38,576 nucleotides of DNA from an uncultured Bacteroidota bacterium (GCA_903862505.1 CAIOYQ010000027.1:1-38576), one strand, 5' to 3'. Shown: positions 18,400 to 28,364, counted from the first letter of the stretch. The notes: a model not told the origin generated them from the sequence alone. A program made the numbers and translations.

Positions 18400-20127
18400 A
18401 TGAGTAAACATATAGATCAAAAAGCAGCCATTTGGTTAACAGGAAATTATGACGAGGCAACAAAGAATAATATTCGAGATTTACAGGCAAATCAGCCCGG
18501 TGAACTAGAAGAGTCTTTTTATAAAAATTTGGAGTTTGGTACAGGTGGATTAAGGGGTATTATGGGAGTGGGCACCAATCGTATTAATAAGTATACTATT
18601 GGCATGGCTACTCAGGGGTTTGCAAACTATTTAACTAAAACCTATCCGGACGAAAAAATAAGTGTGTCCATTGCGCATGATAGCAGAAATAATTCTAGAT
18701 TCTTTGCTGAAACTACTGCTGCAGTTTTTGCAGCGAACGGGTTAAAAGTATTTTTATTTGAAACTTTAAGACCTACTCCAGAGCTTAGTTTTGCCATTAG
18801 ACACTTGGGTTGCAAAGCGGGGGTGGTTTGTACAGCCTCTCATAATCCAAAGGAATACAATGGCTATAAAGCGTATTGGAATGATGGAGGTCAATTGGTT
18901 CCACCACATGATAAAAATGTAATTACAGAAGTGGAAGCGATACAGTCGGTAGATGAAGTAAAGTGGACTGGTGGCGAATCTAATATTGAATTATTGGGCA
19001 GTGATATGGACGCCGCTTATATTAAAATGGTGAAATCATTGAGTGTATATCCTGAAATTATTGAGGCGCAAAAGGATTTAAAAATTGTATACACACCTAT
19101 ACACGGTACAGGCATTACCATGGTGCCTCAAGTATTGGAAGCATTTGGTTTTACAAATGTGCATATTGTGGAGGAACAATCCACTCCAGATGGCAATTTT
19201 CCAACCGTCGCATATCCTAATCCTGAAGAAAGTGAAACCATGAGTATAGGACTCGCAAAAGCAAAATTATTAGATGCTGATATTCTATTGGGTACCGACC
19301 CAGATACAGACAGAGTGGGGGTGGGTGTAAAAAATCATAAAGGAGAATGGGTGTTAATGAATGGAAATCAAACCGCTGTTTTGGCATTTGCCTATATGAT
19401 GGAAGCACGTCGTGCAAAAGGTATTGCCAAAGTAAATGACATGGTGATTACGACTATTGTAACCACCGAAATGATTAATGAAGTTGCTAAGCAAAATAAA
19501 GTATCCTGCTATAATGTATTAACCGGGTTTAAATGGATTGCCGAATTAATTAAAGAAAAAGAAGGACAAGAAAATTATGTGATTGGAGGAGAGGAGAGTT
19601 TTGGACTAATGATTGGTGATCAAATTAGAGACAAGGATGCAGTAAGTGCCGTTGCTTTATTATGTGAAATGGCAGCTTATGAGAAGAATAAGGGCAGAAC
19701 CTTGTTTGATAAAATGATTGAATTGTATGTACAGTATGGTTTTTATTATGAAACCTTAATTAGTATTACCAAGAAAGGAATGAATGGACAACAGGAAATT
19801 GCTGCAATGATGGAAGGATATAGACAGTCTCCACCTTCCACCATTAATGGTACAAAAGTGGCTACCTTATTGGATTATGAATTACAAAAAGGAACCAATT
19901 TGCTGACCGGTGAAACCTGGAAAATAAATTTACCTAAAAGTAATGTATTGCAATTTATAACAGAGGATGGAAGTAAAATTTCGGCAAGACCTAGCGGCAC
20001 GGAACCAAAAATCAAGTTCTATTTTAGTGTAAATACAAAATTGAATGATGCAAGTGAATTTGATGCGCAATATGCAACATTGCAAAATAAAATAAATGGC
20101 ATTATTGGGGATATGCAATTAAACTAA
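18400..20127 (+). CDS. Phosphoglucomutase/phosphomannomutase family
   Basis: 575 aa; FGTGGLRGIMGVGTNRIN, TASHNPKEYNGYKAYW, DPDTDRVGV, GGEESFG, ARPSGTEPKIKFY. Confidence 0.92.
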   Translation: MSKHIDQKAAIWLTGNYDEATKNNIRDLQANQPGELEESFYKNLEFGTGGLRGIMGVGTNRINKYTIGMATQGFANYLTKTYPDEKISVSIAHDSRNNSRFFAETTAAVFAANGLKVFLFETLRPTPELSFAIRHLGCKAGVVCTASHNPKEYNGYKAYWNDGGQLVPPHDKNVITEVEAIQSVDEVKWTGGESNIELLGSDMDAAYIKMVKSLSVYPEIIEAQKDLKIVYTPIHGTGITMVPQVLEAFGFTNVHIVEEQSTPDGNFPTVAYPNPEESETMSIGLAKAKLLDADILLGTDPDTDRVGVGVKNHKGEWVLMNGNQTAVLAFAYMMEARRAKGIAKVNDMVITTIVTTEMINEVAKQNKVSCYNVLTGFKWIAELIKEKEGQENYVIGGEESFGLMIGDQIRDKDAVSAVALLCEMAAYEKNKGRTLFDKMIELYVQYGFYYETLISITKKGMNGQQEIAAMMEGYRQSPPSTINGTKVATLLDYELQKGTNLLTGETWKINLPKSNVLQFITEDGSKISARPSGTEPKIKFYFSVNTKLNDASEFDAQYATLQNKINGIIGDMQLN

Positions 20128-20130
20128 ATT

Positions 20131-20814
20131 ATGGAAAAACCAAAGCGGATTGATCTTGAAGACAGGTATTTGCATAAGAAGCTAAGGGAGCAGTTAGTTG
20201 CAGAACTTAGAACAAAAGGTATAACAGATGAGGCCGTTTTGAGTGCGATTGGGCTTATCCCTAGACATTATTTTTTGGACTCTGCATTTGATAAAATTGC
20301 CTATGAAGACCGTGCTTTTTCAATTGCAGCGGATCAAACTATATCCCAGCCTTATACGGTTGCGTTTCAAACACAGTTATTAAAGGTAAAAAATGGAGAT
20401 AAGGTATTAGAGATTGGCACGGGGAGTATTTATCAAACCGCTATATTATCCGCTTTGGGTGCTAAAGTATATACAATTGAAAGACAAGAGGCTTTATACA
20501 AAAAGACCCAAAAGCTTAATAGTATGATTGCGGAATTGCTTCCCAATGTTTATTTTTTCTACGGAGATGGCTTTGAAGGCCTTCCCGAATTTGCACCCTT
20601 TGATAAGATTATTATCACCGCGGCTGCACCCAAAGTACCAGAGAAGTTATGGGAGCAGTTAAAAGTAAAAGGGATGATGGTAATTCCGTTGGATGAGTCT
20701 GAGAACGCGCAAAGAATGTTAAGACTTACCAAGAAAAAAGATGGATTAGCTAAGCGGGAGTCCTTTGAACAATTTTCTTTTGTACCTATGTTACAAGGAA
20801 AAAGCCAAAGCTAG
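20131..20814 (+). CDS. pcm: Protein-L-isoaspartate O-methyltransferase
   Basis: IPRHYFLDSAFDKIAYEDRAFSIAADQTISQPYTVAFQT, VLEIGTGSIYQTAILSALG. Confidence 0.92.
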   Translation: MEKPKRIDLEDRYLHKKLREQLVAELRTKGITDEAVLSAIGLIPRHYFLDSAFDKIAYEDRAFSIAADQTISQPYTVAFQTQLLKVKNGDKVLEIGTGSIYQTAILSALGAKVYTIERQEALYKKTQKLNSMIAELLPNVYFFYGDGFEGLPEFAPFDKIIITAAAPKVPEKLWEQLKVKGMMVIPLDESENAQRMLRLTKKKDGLAKRESFEQFSFVPMLQGKSQS

Positions 20815-20840
20815 TCTTTGGATTTGACCGCTTTGGCTTT
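20801..20840. terminator. Weak bidirectional terminator-like hairpin
   Basis: AAAGCCAAAGC / GCTTTGGCTTT (11 bp), 18-nt loop; overlaps the pcm stop; T-run follows on the minus strand. Confidence 0.45.
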
Positions 20841-20867
20841 GAATTATAAAAAGGTTAGTGCTAATTA

Positions 20868-23465
20868 TTATTGAGGCATCTGATCCATTCCACCGCCGCC
20901 TTCTTCACCTTTTGAACTTTTTCTTCTTAATAAGTTTACGTCAAACTTTCCAAAACGGTAAGAGAAGTTTAGTCTAAAAAATTGTTGGTCTCTCACTCTT
21001 GTAGCATTTTGAATGAAGTATAAACTTTCAGAGTAAGTTTTATTAACTCTTGTTTTAAATACATCACTTACGCTAAATGTTAAGCTTGCAGTTCTTCCTC
21101 CGGTTAAGGTCCAATCCTTTCTGACAGACATATCAAACTCATAGACAGGTAGGTTGTAACCCTGTGCAGTAGACTGAGGTCCACCAAATCCACCCCCGCC
21201 AAATCCACCCCCGCCAGATCTACCCCCACCGCCTCGGCTATCACCACCAGGAGGCAAAATTGTTTTGGCTTGATATTGACCACTAAATTGGAAGGAATAG
21301 CCATTTGATAATTTGAAAGTGTTATTCATTTTGCTAAACCAGCTAATTAAGTTGTTGTTTACATCTTGCCCTGGTATGGAAGTTGTTATAGAAGAATTAA
21401 ATAAATTCAAACTTAAATTCATATCCCACCATTTTGTGATAGCTGTCTTGTTACTTAACTCAAGTCCATAAGTGATAGCAGTATTAGCATTGATATAAGA
21501 ACTGTAAAAAGCACTATCGTTAGTGAGGGGATTGATAGCTTTATAGATATAATTGGTAATTAAGTTATTACTGTATTTATAATAAGCGTTTGCTAAAAAA
21601 TTAGCACCCTTTTGATAAGCATTATTATATCCTAACTCAAAAGATTGCGTGAATTGAGGGTCTAAGTTAGGGTTACCTACTGTAATATTTAAAGGGTCGC
21701 TATAATCGGGGAAAGGTTGTAATTGAAAGAAGTTTGGTGCATTAATACGCCTTGAATAATTTAATTGAATATCTTGTTTATCATTTAGCTTGTAGGTAAC
21801 AAAAGCACTTGGGAATAAAGAGATAGGGAATGTTTTTTTAAAATTTAAGGAATCAACTCCTTGGTTATTTTGTACATCAACAGTGTAAGTCCTGTTTTCT
21901 GCTCTTAGACCAACTTGATAACTAAGATTATTCTTTTTTCCATTAAGATTTATATAGCCAGCTAGTATATTCTCACCGTAATTATATTTAGTACTAATAC
22001 TACTCAGGAAAATATCATTTCTAAATTGATCCCTACTATTAAATTCATCTCTAGTATTGTATCGAATACCCGTTTCAAATTTTACCGCATTTTTAAATTC
22101 ACGTGCATAATCAATATTGGTAGTATAATTTTTATTATTTCCTACCCCAATACTTCTTTGATTCAGATAGCTTGAATTAATTGTGGACCAGCTGTCATTA
22201 GAAGCCTCATTGTAATTGAAGTCGGCAGTTACTTCGTGACCCGGTTCTGCAAATAAGTGTTTAAAACTTAGCTGCGCTCCTTTATTTAAATAATCAAAAT
22301 TTGAATTATTATCCAATAAGAATGATTTTACAAGGCTTTCTCTGACAGAATCAATTATTTGATTTCCACTGGACAAGGACCCTCCTTGTGAGACACTACC
22401 GTAAAAAGAAAAACTGTTTCTATTATCGGGTAAATAGTCTAGGCCTGCACGGTAAAAATTAAAAGATCCATTGCTTGTACTATTATTAATCGTATTTAAA
22501 AAACTGGGAGTGGAACTACCTAAAATTTCTCTAATATTCGTACTATTAGAAATAGATTTACGTCCAAATATATTTGCACTTAAGGAAAAATTAAATTTAC
22601 TTTCTCTAATATTTAAATCCCCGCCACCATTAAATTTCCCACGCATGTCAAGGCCTGTTCTTAACCCACCATTGTAGCCATTTTTACGGTTCTTTTTTAA
22701 TACAATGTTTAAGATACCTGCATTACCACCTGACGCATCATATTTAGCAGATGGATTGGTAATAATTTCAACTCTATCAATAATGTCTGCAGGAATTTGA
22801 TCCATGGTCAAAGTTGTAGGGCGATTGTCAATCAATAAAGTAGGCGTTGCATTTCTTAAAGTCACGTTGCCATCAATATCTACGTTTAAGTTGGGAATAT
22901 TTTTCATCACCTCCACGGCAGTTTGTCCTGTACTCAGTAAATTTTTATCTACATTAAATATTTTACGATCAATACCCATTTCAAATTGAGGCTTTGCGGT
23001 GCTACTTACAGTAACTGATTTTAGGTCGTTAACATCCTCTTCAATTTTAATATTTCCTAAGTCCTTATCCACCATGGCCATCATATCTTGCATATTTTGG
23101 CCTGCACCTGGTTTAAAATTAAAACTAATTTGTTTTTCTTGTTTTTTATATCCTACACCAGTAAGGATCAATTTGAAATTGCCCATCACAGGTAAATTTT
23201 CAAAACTAAAATCTCCATTAGTAGCTGTTAACATAGTCCCTAAAATGGACTCTGTCGTTTTTTTGGAAACAGGGTCAAATTTGCTTCCTTTTATTTGTAG
23301 TGTAATTCCTTCGATGCCTTTTTTGTTGGCATCCACCACTTTGCCGTAAAAACGACCCGTATTTGCACCGGCACCGGCACCTCTTGCACCCCCACCAGTT
23401 GGGTATTGGGCATTGCTACTTAACTGAGTTAAAATAGCGATAAAGAAAATGTATATAAATTTCAT
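20868..23465 (-). CDS. TonB-dependent receptor-like outer-membrane beta-barrel protein
   Basis: Signal peptide, carboxypeptidase-regulatory-like N-terminal domain, plug-like VEVMKNIPNLNVDIDGNVTLRNATPTLLIDNRPT, beta-barrel repeats, terminal FRLNFSYRFGKF. Confidence 0.85.
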   Translation of the reverse strand: MKFIYIFFIAILTQLSSNAQYPTGGGARGAGAGANTGRFYGKVVDANKKGIEGITLQIKGSKFDPVSKKTTESILGTMLTATNGDFSFENLPVMGNFKLILTGVGYKKQEKQISFNFKPGAGQNMQDMMAMVDKDLGNIKIEEDVNDLKSVTVSSTAKPQFEMGIDRKIFNVDKNLLSTGQTAVEVMKNIPNLNVDIDGNVTLRNATPTLLIDNRPTTLTMDQIPADIIDRVEIITNPSAKYDASGGNAGILNIVLKKNRKNGYNGGLRTGLDMRGKFNGGGDLNIRESKFNFSLSANIFGRKSISNSTNIREILGSSTPSFLNTINNSTSNGSFNFYRAGLDYLPDNRNSFSFYGSVSQGGSLSSGNQIIDSVRESLVKSFLLDNNSNFDYLNKGAQLSFKHLFAEPGHEVTADFNYNEASNDSWSTINSSYLNQRSIGVGNNKNYTTNIDYAREFKNAVKFETGIRYNTRDEFNSRDQFRNDIFLSSISTKYNYGENILAGYINLNGKKNNLSYQVGLRAENRTYTVDVQNNQGVDSLNFKKTFPISLFPSAFVTYKLNDKQDIQLNYSRRINAPNFFQLQPFPDYSDPLNITVGNPNLDPQFTQSFELGYNNAYQKGANFLANAYYKYSNNLITNYIYKAINPLTNDSAFYSSYINANTAITYGLELSNKTAITKWWDMNLSLNLFNSSITTSIPGQDVNNNLISWFSKMNNTFKLSNGYSFQFSGQYQAKTILPPGGDSRGGGGRSGGGGFGGGGFGGPQSTAQGYNLPVYEFDMSVRKDWTLTGGRTASLTFSVSDVFKTRVNKTYSESLYFIQNATRVRDQQFFRLNFSYRFGKFDVNLLRRKSSKGEEGGGGMDQMPQ
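21181..21225. repeat. 15-bp imperfect tandem repeat (3 copies) coding GGGFG on the minus strand
   Basis: ccaccaaatccaccc / ccgccaaatccaccc / ccgccagatctaccc. Confidence 0.7.
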
Positions 23466-23560
23466 AATAGTTTAGATAGGTATTTAGTATGCAGGTTTAT
23501 TCAGATTGCAAATATCCTTCATATTATTAATTTGCGGTAATTGGATTATATAAACGGTAA

Positions 23561-24064
23561 TTAAAAGGGGTGAGTAAGTATTAGAATGAGGATGCCCCAA
23601 ACAAGTCCTATTGAAAATGCGATGATTCGGTAACTGCGGGTAGCTTTTAAAAGGCTGGCTTCTAGTAGGGGCTTCCATTTCGTTGTTAGCTGTTCGGAAA
23701 AGTCATCCTTGGCTTTTACAGCCAAATGTTGAATCAATAAAGGGAATATTTCACGCAACTCTTCCACAAAAACTTCTTTTAATTGCTCAATGGTCTTGTC
23801 TCCAATAAACATGGATACCATGGGTAATTTAGCCCCTAGTTTATGCGTAAAAAATTCGTGTAATTGATGGTCTATGGTTGGTAAAATGGCTTCAAATTGC
23901 TGCTTACTATTTTCCTTATTAATAAAAAGAGAAATATCTAGCTGCTCCAACATTTTTTTCATGCCTGCGTTATTTGGCCAAAAAACAAGCTTTACTAACA
24001 GCCAAGCAATAAACCATGCAAGGAGCCCAGTCATTAAAGGAATCACAAACAAATTCATTGGCAT
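23561..24064 (-). CDS. DUF445-like membrane protein
   Basis: ORF called to 24085 starts at GTG inside a terminator; ATG at 24064 or 24058 is likelier. N- and C-terminal TM segments. Confidence 0.6.
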   Translation of the reverse strand: MPMNLFVIPLMTGLLAWFIAWLLVKLVFWPNNAGMKKMLEQLDISLFINKENSKQQFEAILPTIDHQLHEFFTHKLGAKLPMVSMFIGDKTIEQLKEVFVEELREIFPLLIQHLAVKAKDDFSEQLTTKWKPLLEASLLKATRSYRIIAFSIGLVWGILILILTHPF

Positions 24065-24074
24065 AAATTTTATA

Positions 24075-24105
24075 AAAAAGCCCACCCCAATTGGGGTAGG
24101 CTTTT
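24075..24105. terminator. Intrinsic terminator downstream of tRNA-His
   Basis: AAAAAGCCcACCCCAATTGGGGTaGGCTTTTT stem; just past the tRNA 3' end on the minus strand. Confidence 0.75.
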
Positions 24106-24107
24106 TC

Positions 24108-24184
24108 TGGGGAGAACGATGGGTCTCGAACCCACGACCTACAGATCCACAAACTGTCGCTCTAACCTACTGAGCTACGCCCTC
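24108..24184 (-). tRNA. tRNA-His (anticodon GTG), CCA encoded
   Basis: Minus strand GAGGGCGTAGCTCAGTAGGTTAGAGCGACAGTTTGTGGATCTGTAGGTCGTGGGTTCGAGACCCATCGTTCTCCCCA folds as a cloverleaf; loop TTGTGGA gives GTG; C73 with G at -1 (24185) is the His identity pair. Confidence 0.93.
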
Positions 24185-24196
24185 CATTTAGGGTTG

Positions 24197-24204
24197 CAAA
24201 AATA
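24197..24204 (-). promoter_or_regulatory. Promoter -7 box for tRNA-His
   Basis: Minus strand TATTTTTG with TTTT 19 nt upstream; 12 nt before the tRNA. Confidence 0.5.
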
Positions 24205-24308
24205 CACTAATTCGGTAATCTATAAAACTTGTTTTACATCTTTTTATAAAATTATGGTAAAATAAAGCGGATTATTCCAAATTGGAACCTAGAATAGGCT
24301 TTTTACGC

Positions 24309-24316
24309 TATTTTTG
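24309..24316 (+). promoter_or_regulatory. Promoter -7 box for the carboxy-terminal protease gene
   Basis: TATTTTTG, 9 nt before ATG 24326. Confidence 0.45.
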
Positions 24317-24325
24317 AAATACTTC

Positions 24326-26503
24326 ATGCACACATTTATGACATATGTAAAACAAAATAAGTGGAAATTTTTTGCCACTTTAGTATTAGTAGGTAGTTTA
24401 ATTTTTGCATTTAAGAGCAATGCACCAGAGACTAAAGATGTAAGACATCGAAAATTGTTATCAGCAGTAGGTAGTTTATTGGAGCGAGAGCATTATAATC
24501 CAAGAAAAATAGATGACGTTTTTTCTAAAGAAGTTTTTGAAAATTACTTGAAAATACTAGATCCAGAAAAAAACTTGTTTATGCAACAAGATATCGAAGC
24601 TTTGAAAAAATTTCAGACTACGATTGATGATGAAATTCATGGAGCCGATATAAAATTTGAACCCGCAGCAAGTAAATTGTATGACATTAGGTACAAAGAG
24701 GCGAAATTAATTGCGGACTCAATTTTTAAGCAAACATTTAACTTTAATATCGACGATTCTGTATACTTAGATGCCGACAGCTTAAATTATCCAAAAAACA
24801 ATTCGGAGCGATATGATAGATGGTATAAAATAATTAAGTACAAGACTTTAGAAAAATATATTTCTTTAATGGATGACAGGGATGCACAAAGCAAAAAAAA
24901 GACCCCTGATACTGCAAAAAGCGCAGTTAATAAATTTGTATATAAATCTGATTCGGAATTAGAGGTGGACGCGCGTAACGCGGTTGCAAAAGTATACCAC
25001 AAAAGATTTGAATCATTAGATAAAACATACAACGAAGAAAAAAAGTTTGATGCATTTTTAAATGCCATTACTAGTTTAATGGATCCGCATACCGATTATT
25101 TTGCACCTATTGAAAAACGTTCTTTTACAGAACAAATGAGTGGTGTAATTTATGGTATTGGCGCACAGTTAGGTGCCGATGACAACGGTGTGAAAATTGC
25201 AAGTGTTTCTCCTGGTGGACCTGCATGGAAGTCCGGCCAATTGGTAATGAATGATGTGATTACTAAAGTTGCACAAGGCGACCAAGAGCCCGTTGATATT
25301 GCAGGCTATGAGGTTACGGATGCAGTTAAATTAATAAGGGGTGACTTGGGTTCGGAAGTTAGATTAACGGTTAAAAAACTAGACGGTACCATTAAAGTAG
25401 TCGCATTAAAAAGAGAAAAAGTTGTTTTAGATGAAGGGTATGCAAGAAGTGCAGTGATTACAAAAGGCGCTGATAAAATTGGATACATCTGGTTGCCAGA
25501 TTTTTATGCCGATTTTGATAGAGAGGAAGGTGCGAGATGTTCAAAAGATGTAGCCATTGAAGTTGAAAAATTGAAAGCTGAAAAAGTAAAGAGTATTATT
25601 ATTGATGTAAGATTCAATGGAGGTGGCTCTTTATATGAAGTGGTACAAATGGTTGGTTTATTTATTAATAAAGGACCTGTTGTACAAATTAGAGATAAGG
25701 AAGGACGTTCGCAGGTATTGGCCGACGAAACCCCAGGCACCATTTATGATGGCCCACTGGTAGTGATGGTAAATGAATTTAGCGCTTCGGCAAGTGAAAT
25801 ATTTGCGGCAGCCATTCAGGATTATAAAAGAGGAATTATTGTAGGCAGTACTTCCACCTATGGAAAGGGAACGGTGCAGCGTAATGTGTCATTTGGAAAA
25901 CCATTGGATTCTTTGGGCATACAAACTGAATATGGCGCGGTTAAATTAACATTCCAAAAATTTTATCGCATTAATGGCAGCTCTACTCAGCGAAAAGGTG
26001 TTGCATCTGATATCGTATTGCCGGATGAGTACGAGCTTTTCAAATACCGTGAAAGAGACAACCCTGCTGCATTGGCTTGGGATCAAATTCAAAGTTCAAA
26101 ATATCAGCCTTGGGTTGGTGGCTATAATATGGATCAGATTAAACAATCTATGCAATTGCAACAACAAATGGAATTGGATAGCAATACGGTGAAATTTAAC
26201 AACAACTTAAAATTCATTGCAACAAAAATGTATGCGCCTGTATCCTTGAAAATGGAAAAATACCTTGCGTATAAAAAACAAATGCAAGGCATTATAAAAG
26301 AAAATGAAACGATCCTTAAATTAAATGTTTCCATGCAAGTGACTTCTGTGAAAGCAGACTATAATAAGTTCTATAATAATCCTGATAAGCCAAAGCAAGA
26401 AAGATATCAGGCATGGTTAAAATTAGTGGCAAAGGATAAGCAGATATATGAATCTACCAAGTTATTGGGATATTTTAATACTACAAAAGTGGCGGTAAAG
26501 TAA
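24326..26503 (+). CDS. prc: Carboxy-terminal processing (tail-specific) protease, S41 family with PDZ domain
   Basis: ORF called from TTG 24314; ATG 24326 or 24338 likelier. DPHTDYFAPIEKRSF, PDZ GIGAQLGADDNGVKI, VNEFSASASEIFAAAIQDYKRGIIVGSTSTYGKGTVQ. Confidence 0.92.
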   Translation: MHTFMTYVKQNKWKFFATLVLVGSLIFAFKSNAPETKDVRHRKLLSAVGSLLEREHYNPRKIDDVFSKEVFENYLKILDPEKNLFMQQDIEALKKFQTTIDDEIHGADIKFEPAASKLYDIRYKEAKLIADSIFKQTFNFNIDDSVYLDADSLNYPKNNSERYDRWYKIIKYKTLEKYISLMDDRDAQSKKKTPDTAKSAVNKFVYKSDSELEVDARNAVAKVYHKRFESLDKTYNEEKKFDAFLNAITSLMDPHTDYFAPIEKRSFTEQMSGVIYGIGAQLGADDNGVKIASVSPGGPAWKSGQLVMNDVITKVAQGDQEPVDIAGYEVTDAVKLIRGDLGSEVRLTVKKLDGTIKVVALKREKVVLDEGYARSAVITKGADKIGYIWLPDFYADFDREEGARCSKDVAIEVEKLKAEKVKSIIIDVRFNGGGSLYEVVQMVGLFINKGPVVQIRDKEGRSQVLADETPGTIYDGPLVVMVNEFSASASEIFAAAIQDYKRGIIVGSTSTYGKGTVQRNVSFGKPLDSLGIQTEYGAVKLTFQKFYRINGSSTQRKGVASDIVLPDEYELFKYRERDNPAALAWDQIQSSKYQPWVGGYNMDQIKQSMQLQQQMELDSNTVKFNNNLKFIATKMYAPVSLKMEKYLAYKKQMQGIIKENETILKLNVSMQVTSVKADYNKFYNNPDKPKQERYQAWLKLVAKDKQIYESTKLLGYFNTTKVAVK

Positions 26504-26510
26504 TTGAACA

Positions 26511-27038
26511 ATGGAAGTAAAGAAAGAGAAGCCGGAGATAAAACAATGGCATGTAATTTATACAAAGTCAAAATGGGAGAAGAAGGTTGACAATTTACTC
26601 TTGCAACAAGGATTTGATAGTTGGTGTCCAGTTGAGAAGAAAGAACGTTTCTGGACGGATCGTAAAAAAATTATTGAAGTTCCACTTTTCAGATCCTATG
26701 TATTTGTCAAAATGTCCAAGGAAGATCATACGAAAGTGTTGTCTACTATTGGGGTAGTTAACTTTTTGTATTTTGAAAAAAAACCAGCCATCATCCGCGA
26801 TGTTGAAATAAATGAAATAAAAAAATATTTAGGCTTAGCAACACCAAACACTTCTATTGAAATTATTGACTTAACTAATTTACCAGCACAAACAAAAGTG
26901 GCCGTTAATCAGGGATTATTTATGAATAGAAGAGGGGAGGTAATTAAGTCAAGCAAACACAATGTTTTTGTTAGACTAGAAAGCCTCAATTTAGTAATGA
27001 TTGTGGAGTTTAAGCCACACGAGGTTTCTCCTATTTAA
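26511..27038 (+). CDS. NusG-like specialised transcription antitermination factor (UpxY/RfaH-type paralogue)
   Basis: KQWHVIYTKSKWEKKVDNLL, FRSYVFVKM NusG N-terminal motifs; KOW-like C-terminus. Confidence 0.85.
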   Translation: MEVKKEKPEIKQWHVIYTKSKWEKKVDNLLLQQGFDSWCPVEKKERFWTDRKKIIEVPLFRSYVFVKMSKEDHTKVLSTIGVVNFLYFEKKPAIIRDVEINEIKKYLGLATPNTSIEIIDLTNLPAQTKVAVNQGLFMNRRGEVIKSSKHNVFVRLESLNLVMIVEFKPHEVSPI

Positions 27039-27057
27039 AATCTAGCTTTTATACGCA

Positions 27058-28350
27058 CTATTTAATTTCCCAGTTAACAATTTGATTGCTCCATTCAGGT
27101 CTAAAGGGGGTGACAATTTTAATGTAATTATCGCTATAGCCTTCTAACATGGGAATGTCATTTGGATCTTTTTGTTTGATCGATTCAAAAAGAACAGGTC
27201 GAGTAGCGCCCAGATGTTGTGCATTAAAATATTGTTGTTTTTGGTAAGACAGGTTGCGCAGTAATTTATTTCTTTCGTTCCTTACAGAAATGGGTACCAC
27301 TGGCTTTATCTCCAGTGCCTTGGTCATGGCACGTTCCGAATAAGTAAAAACGTGCAAATAAGAGATGTCTAAGGAATGGATAAAATCAAAACTTTCTTTA
27401 AAATAGGCTTCTGTTTCACCAGGGGAGCCTACAATTACATCCACCCCAATACAGGCATGCGGCATAACGGATTTAATGGCCGTAATTCTTTCGGCATATA
27501 AGTTACTATTGTATCTTCTTTGCATTAATTTAAGCACCGTATCTGAACCACTTTGCAAAGGGATATGAAAATGAGGCATAAAGCTTTTGCTTTTCGCAAC
27601 CCACTCTATAATTTCATTGGTTAGTAAGTTAGGCTCAATGGAAGAAATGCGATATCGAGGAATTTTTGTTTCCTGATCCAATGCTTTCACTAGTTCAAAA
27701 AAATCTTCATCGTGCTTTTTGCCGCCATCGCCGCCTTTTCCAAAATCACCTAAATTAATTCCTGTTAATACTATTTCTTTTACTCCATTCTCTGCCAAGG
27801 CTTGTGCTTGTTTCACTACATTTTCAATACGATCACTTCTGCTCTTGCCACGCGCCATTGGAATGGTGCAAAATGTACAACTATAATCACATCCATCCTG
27901 TACCTTTAAAAAAGTCCGTGTGCGATCATTTACAGAAAAAGAAGCATTGAATCCAGATACTTCTTCAATATCGCAACTACAAATTTTCGTATCCTGCCCC
28001 TTTGTTAAAGTGGACAAATGATGCACAAGATTAAATTTTTCCGCAGCACCTAATACCAAATCTACTCCTGGGATACTTGCAATTTCTGTGGGTTTTAACT
28101 GCGCATAGCAACCGGTAATCACCACAAAACTTTCAGGTGCCTGCCTTTGAATACGCCTCACCAATTGTCTACACTCTTTGTCGGCATTTTCGGTCACCGA
28201 ACAGGTATTAATCACATACACGTCCGCTTTGTCCGTAAACGCTTTTTTTTCAAAGCCTTCCTGTTCCAATTGTCTGGAAAGGGTAGAAGTCTCTGAAAAA
28301 TTAAGCTTACAGCCTAAGGTATGAAATGCGACGGAACGTGAATTGCTCAT
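27058..28350 (-). CDS. mtaB: tRNA methylthiotransferase, MtaB/MiaB family radical SAM
   Basis: FHTLGCKLNFSET, INTCSVTENADKECR, QDGCDYSCTFCTIPMARGKSRS, ATG at 28350 preferred over TTG 28359. Confidence 0.9.
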   Translation of the reverse strand: MSNSRSVAFHTLGCKLNFSETSTLSRQLEQEGFEKKAFTDKADVYVINTCSVTENADKECRQLVRRIQRQAPESFVVITGCYAQLKPTEIASIPGVDLVLGAAEKFNLVHHLSTLTKGQDTKICSCDIEEVSGFNASFSVNDRTRTFLKVQDGCDYSCTFCTIPMARGKSRSDRIENVVKQAQALAENGVKEIVLTGINLGDFGKGGDGGKKHDEDFFELVKALDQETKIPRYRISSIEPNLLTNEIIEWVAKSKSFMPHFHIPLQSGSDTVLKLMQRRYNSNLYAERITAIKSVMPHACIGVDVIVGSPGETEAYFKESFDFIHSLDISYLHVFTYSERAMTKALEIKPVVPISVRNERNKLLRNLSYQKQQYFNAQHLGATRPVLFESIKQKDPNDIPMLEGYSDNYIKIVTPFRPEWSNQIVNWEIK

Positions 28351-28356
28351 GGGTTG

Positions 28357-28364
28357 CAAAGATA
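28357..28364 (-). promoter_or_regulatory. Promoter -7 box for mtaB
   Basis: Minus strand TATCTTTG with TTTC 20 nt upstream, ending 6 nt before ATG. Confidence 0.5.

Noticed and set aside
22999-23349. 116-aa plus-strand ORF
   Set aside because: Antisense to the outer-membrane protein N-terminal domain; shadow ORF
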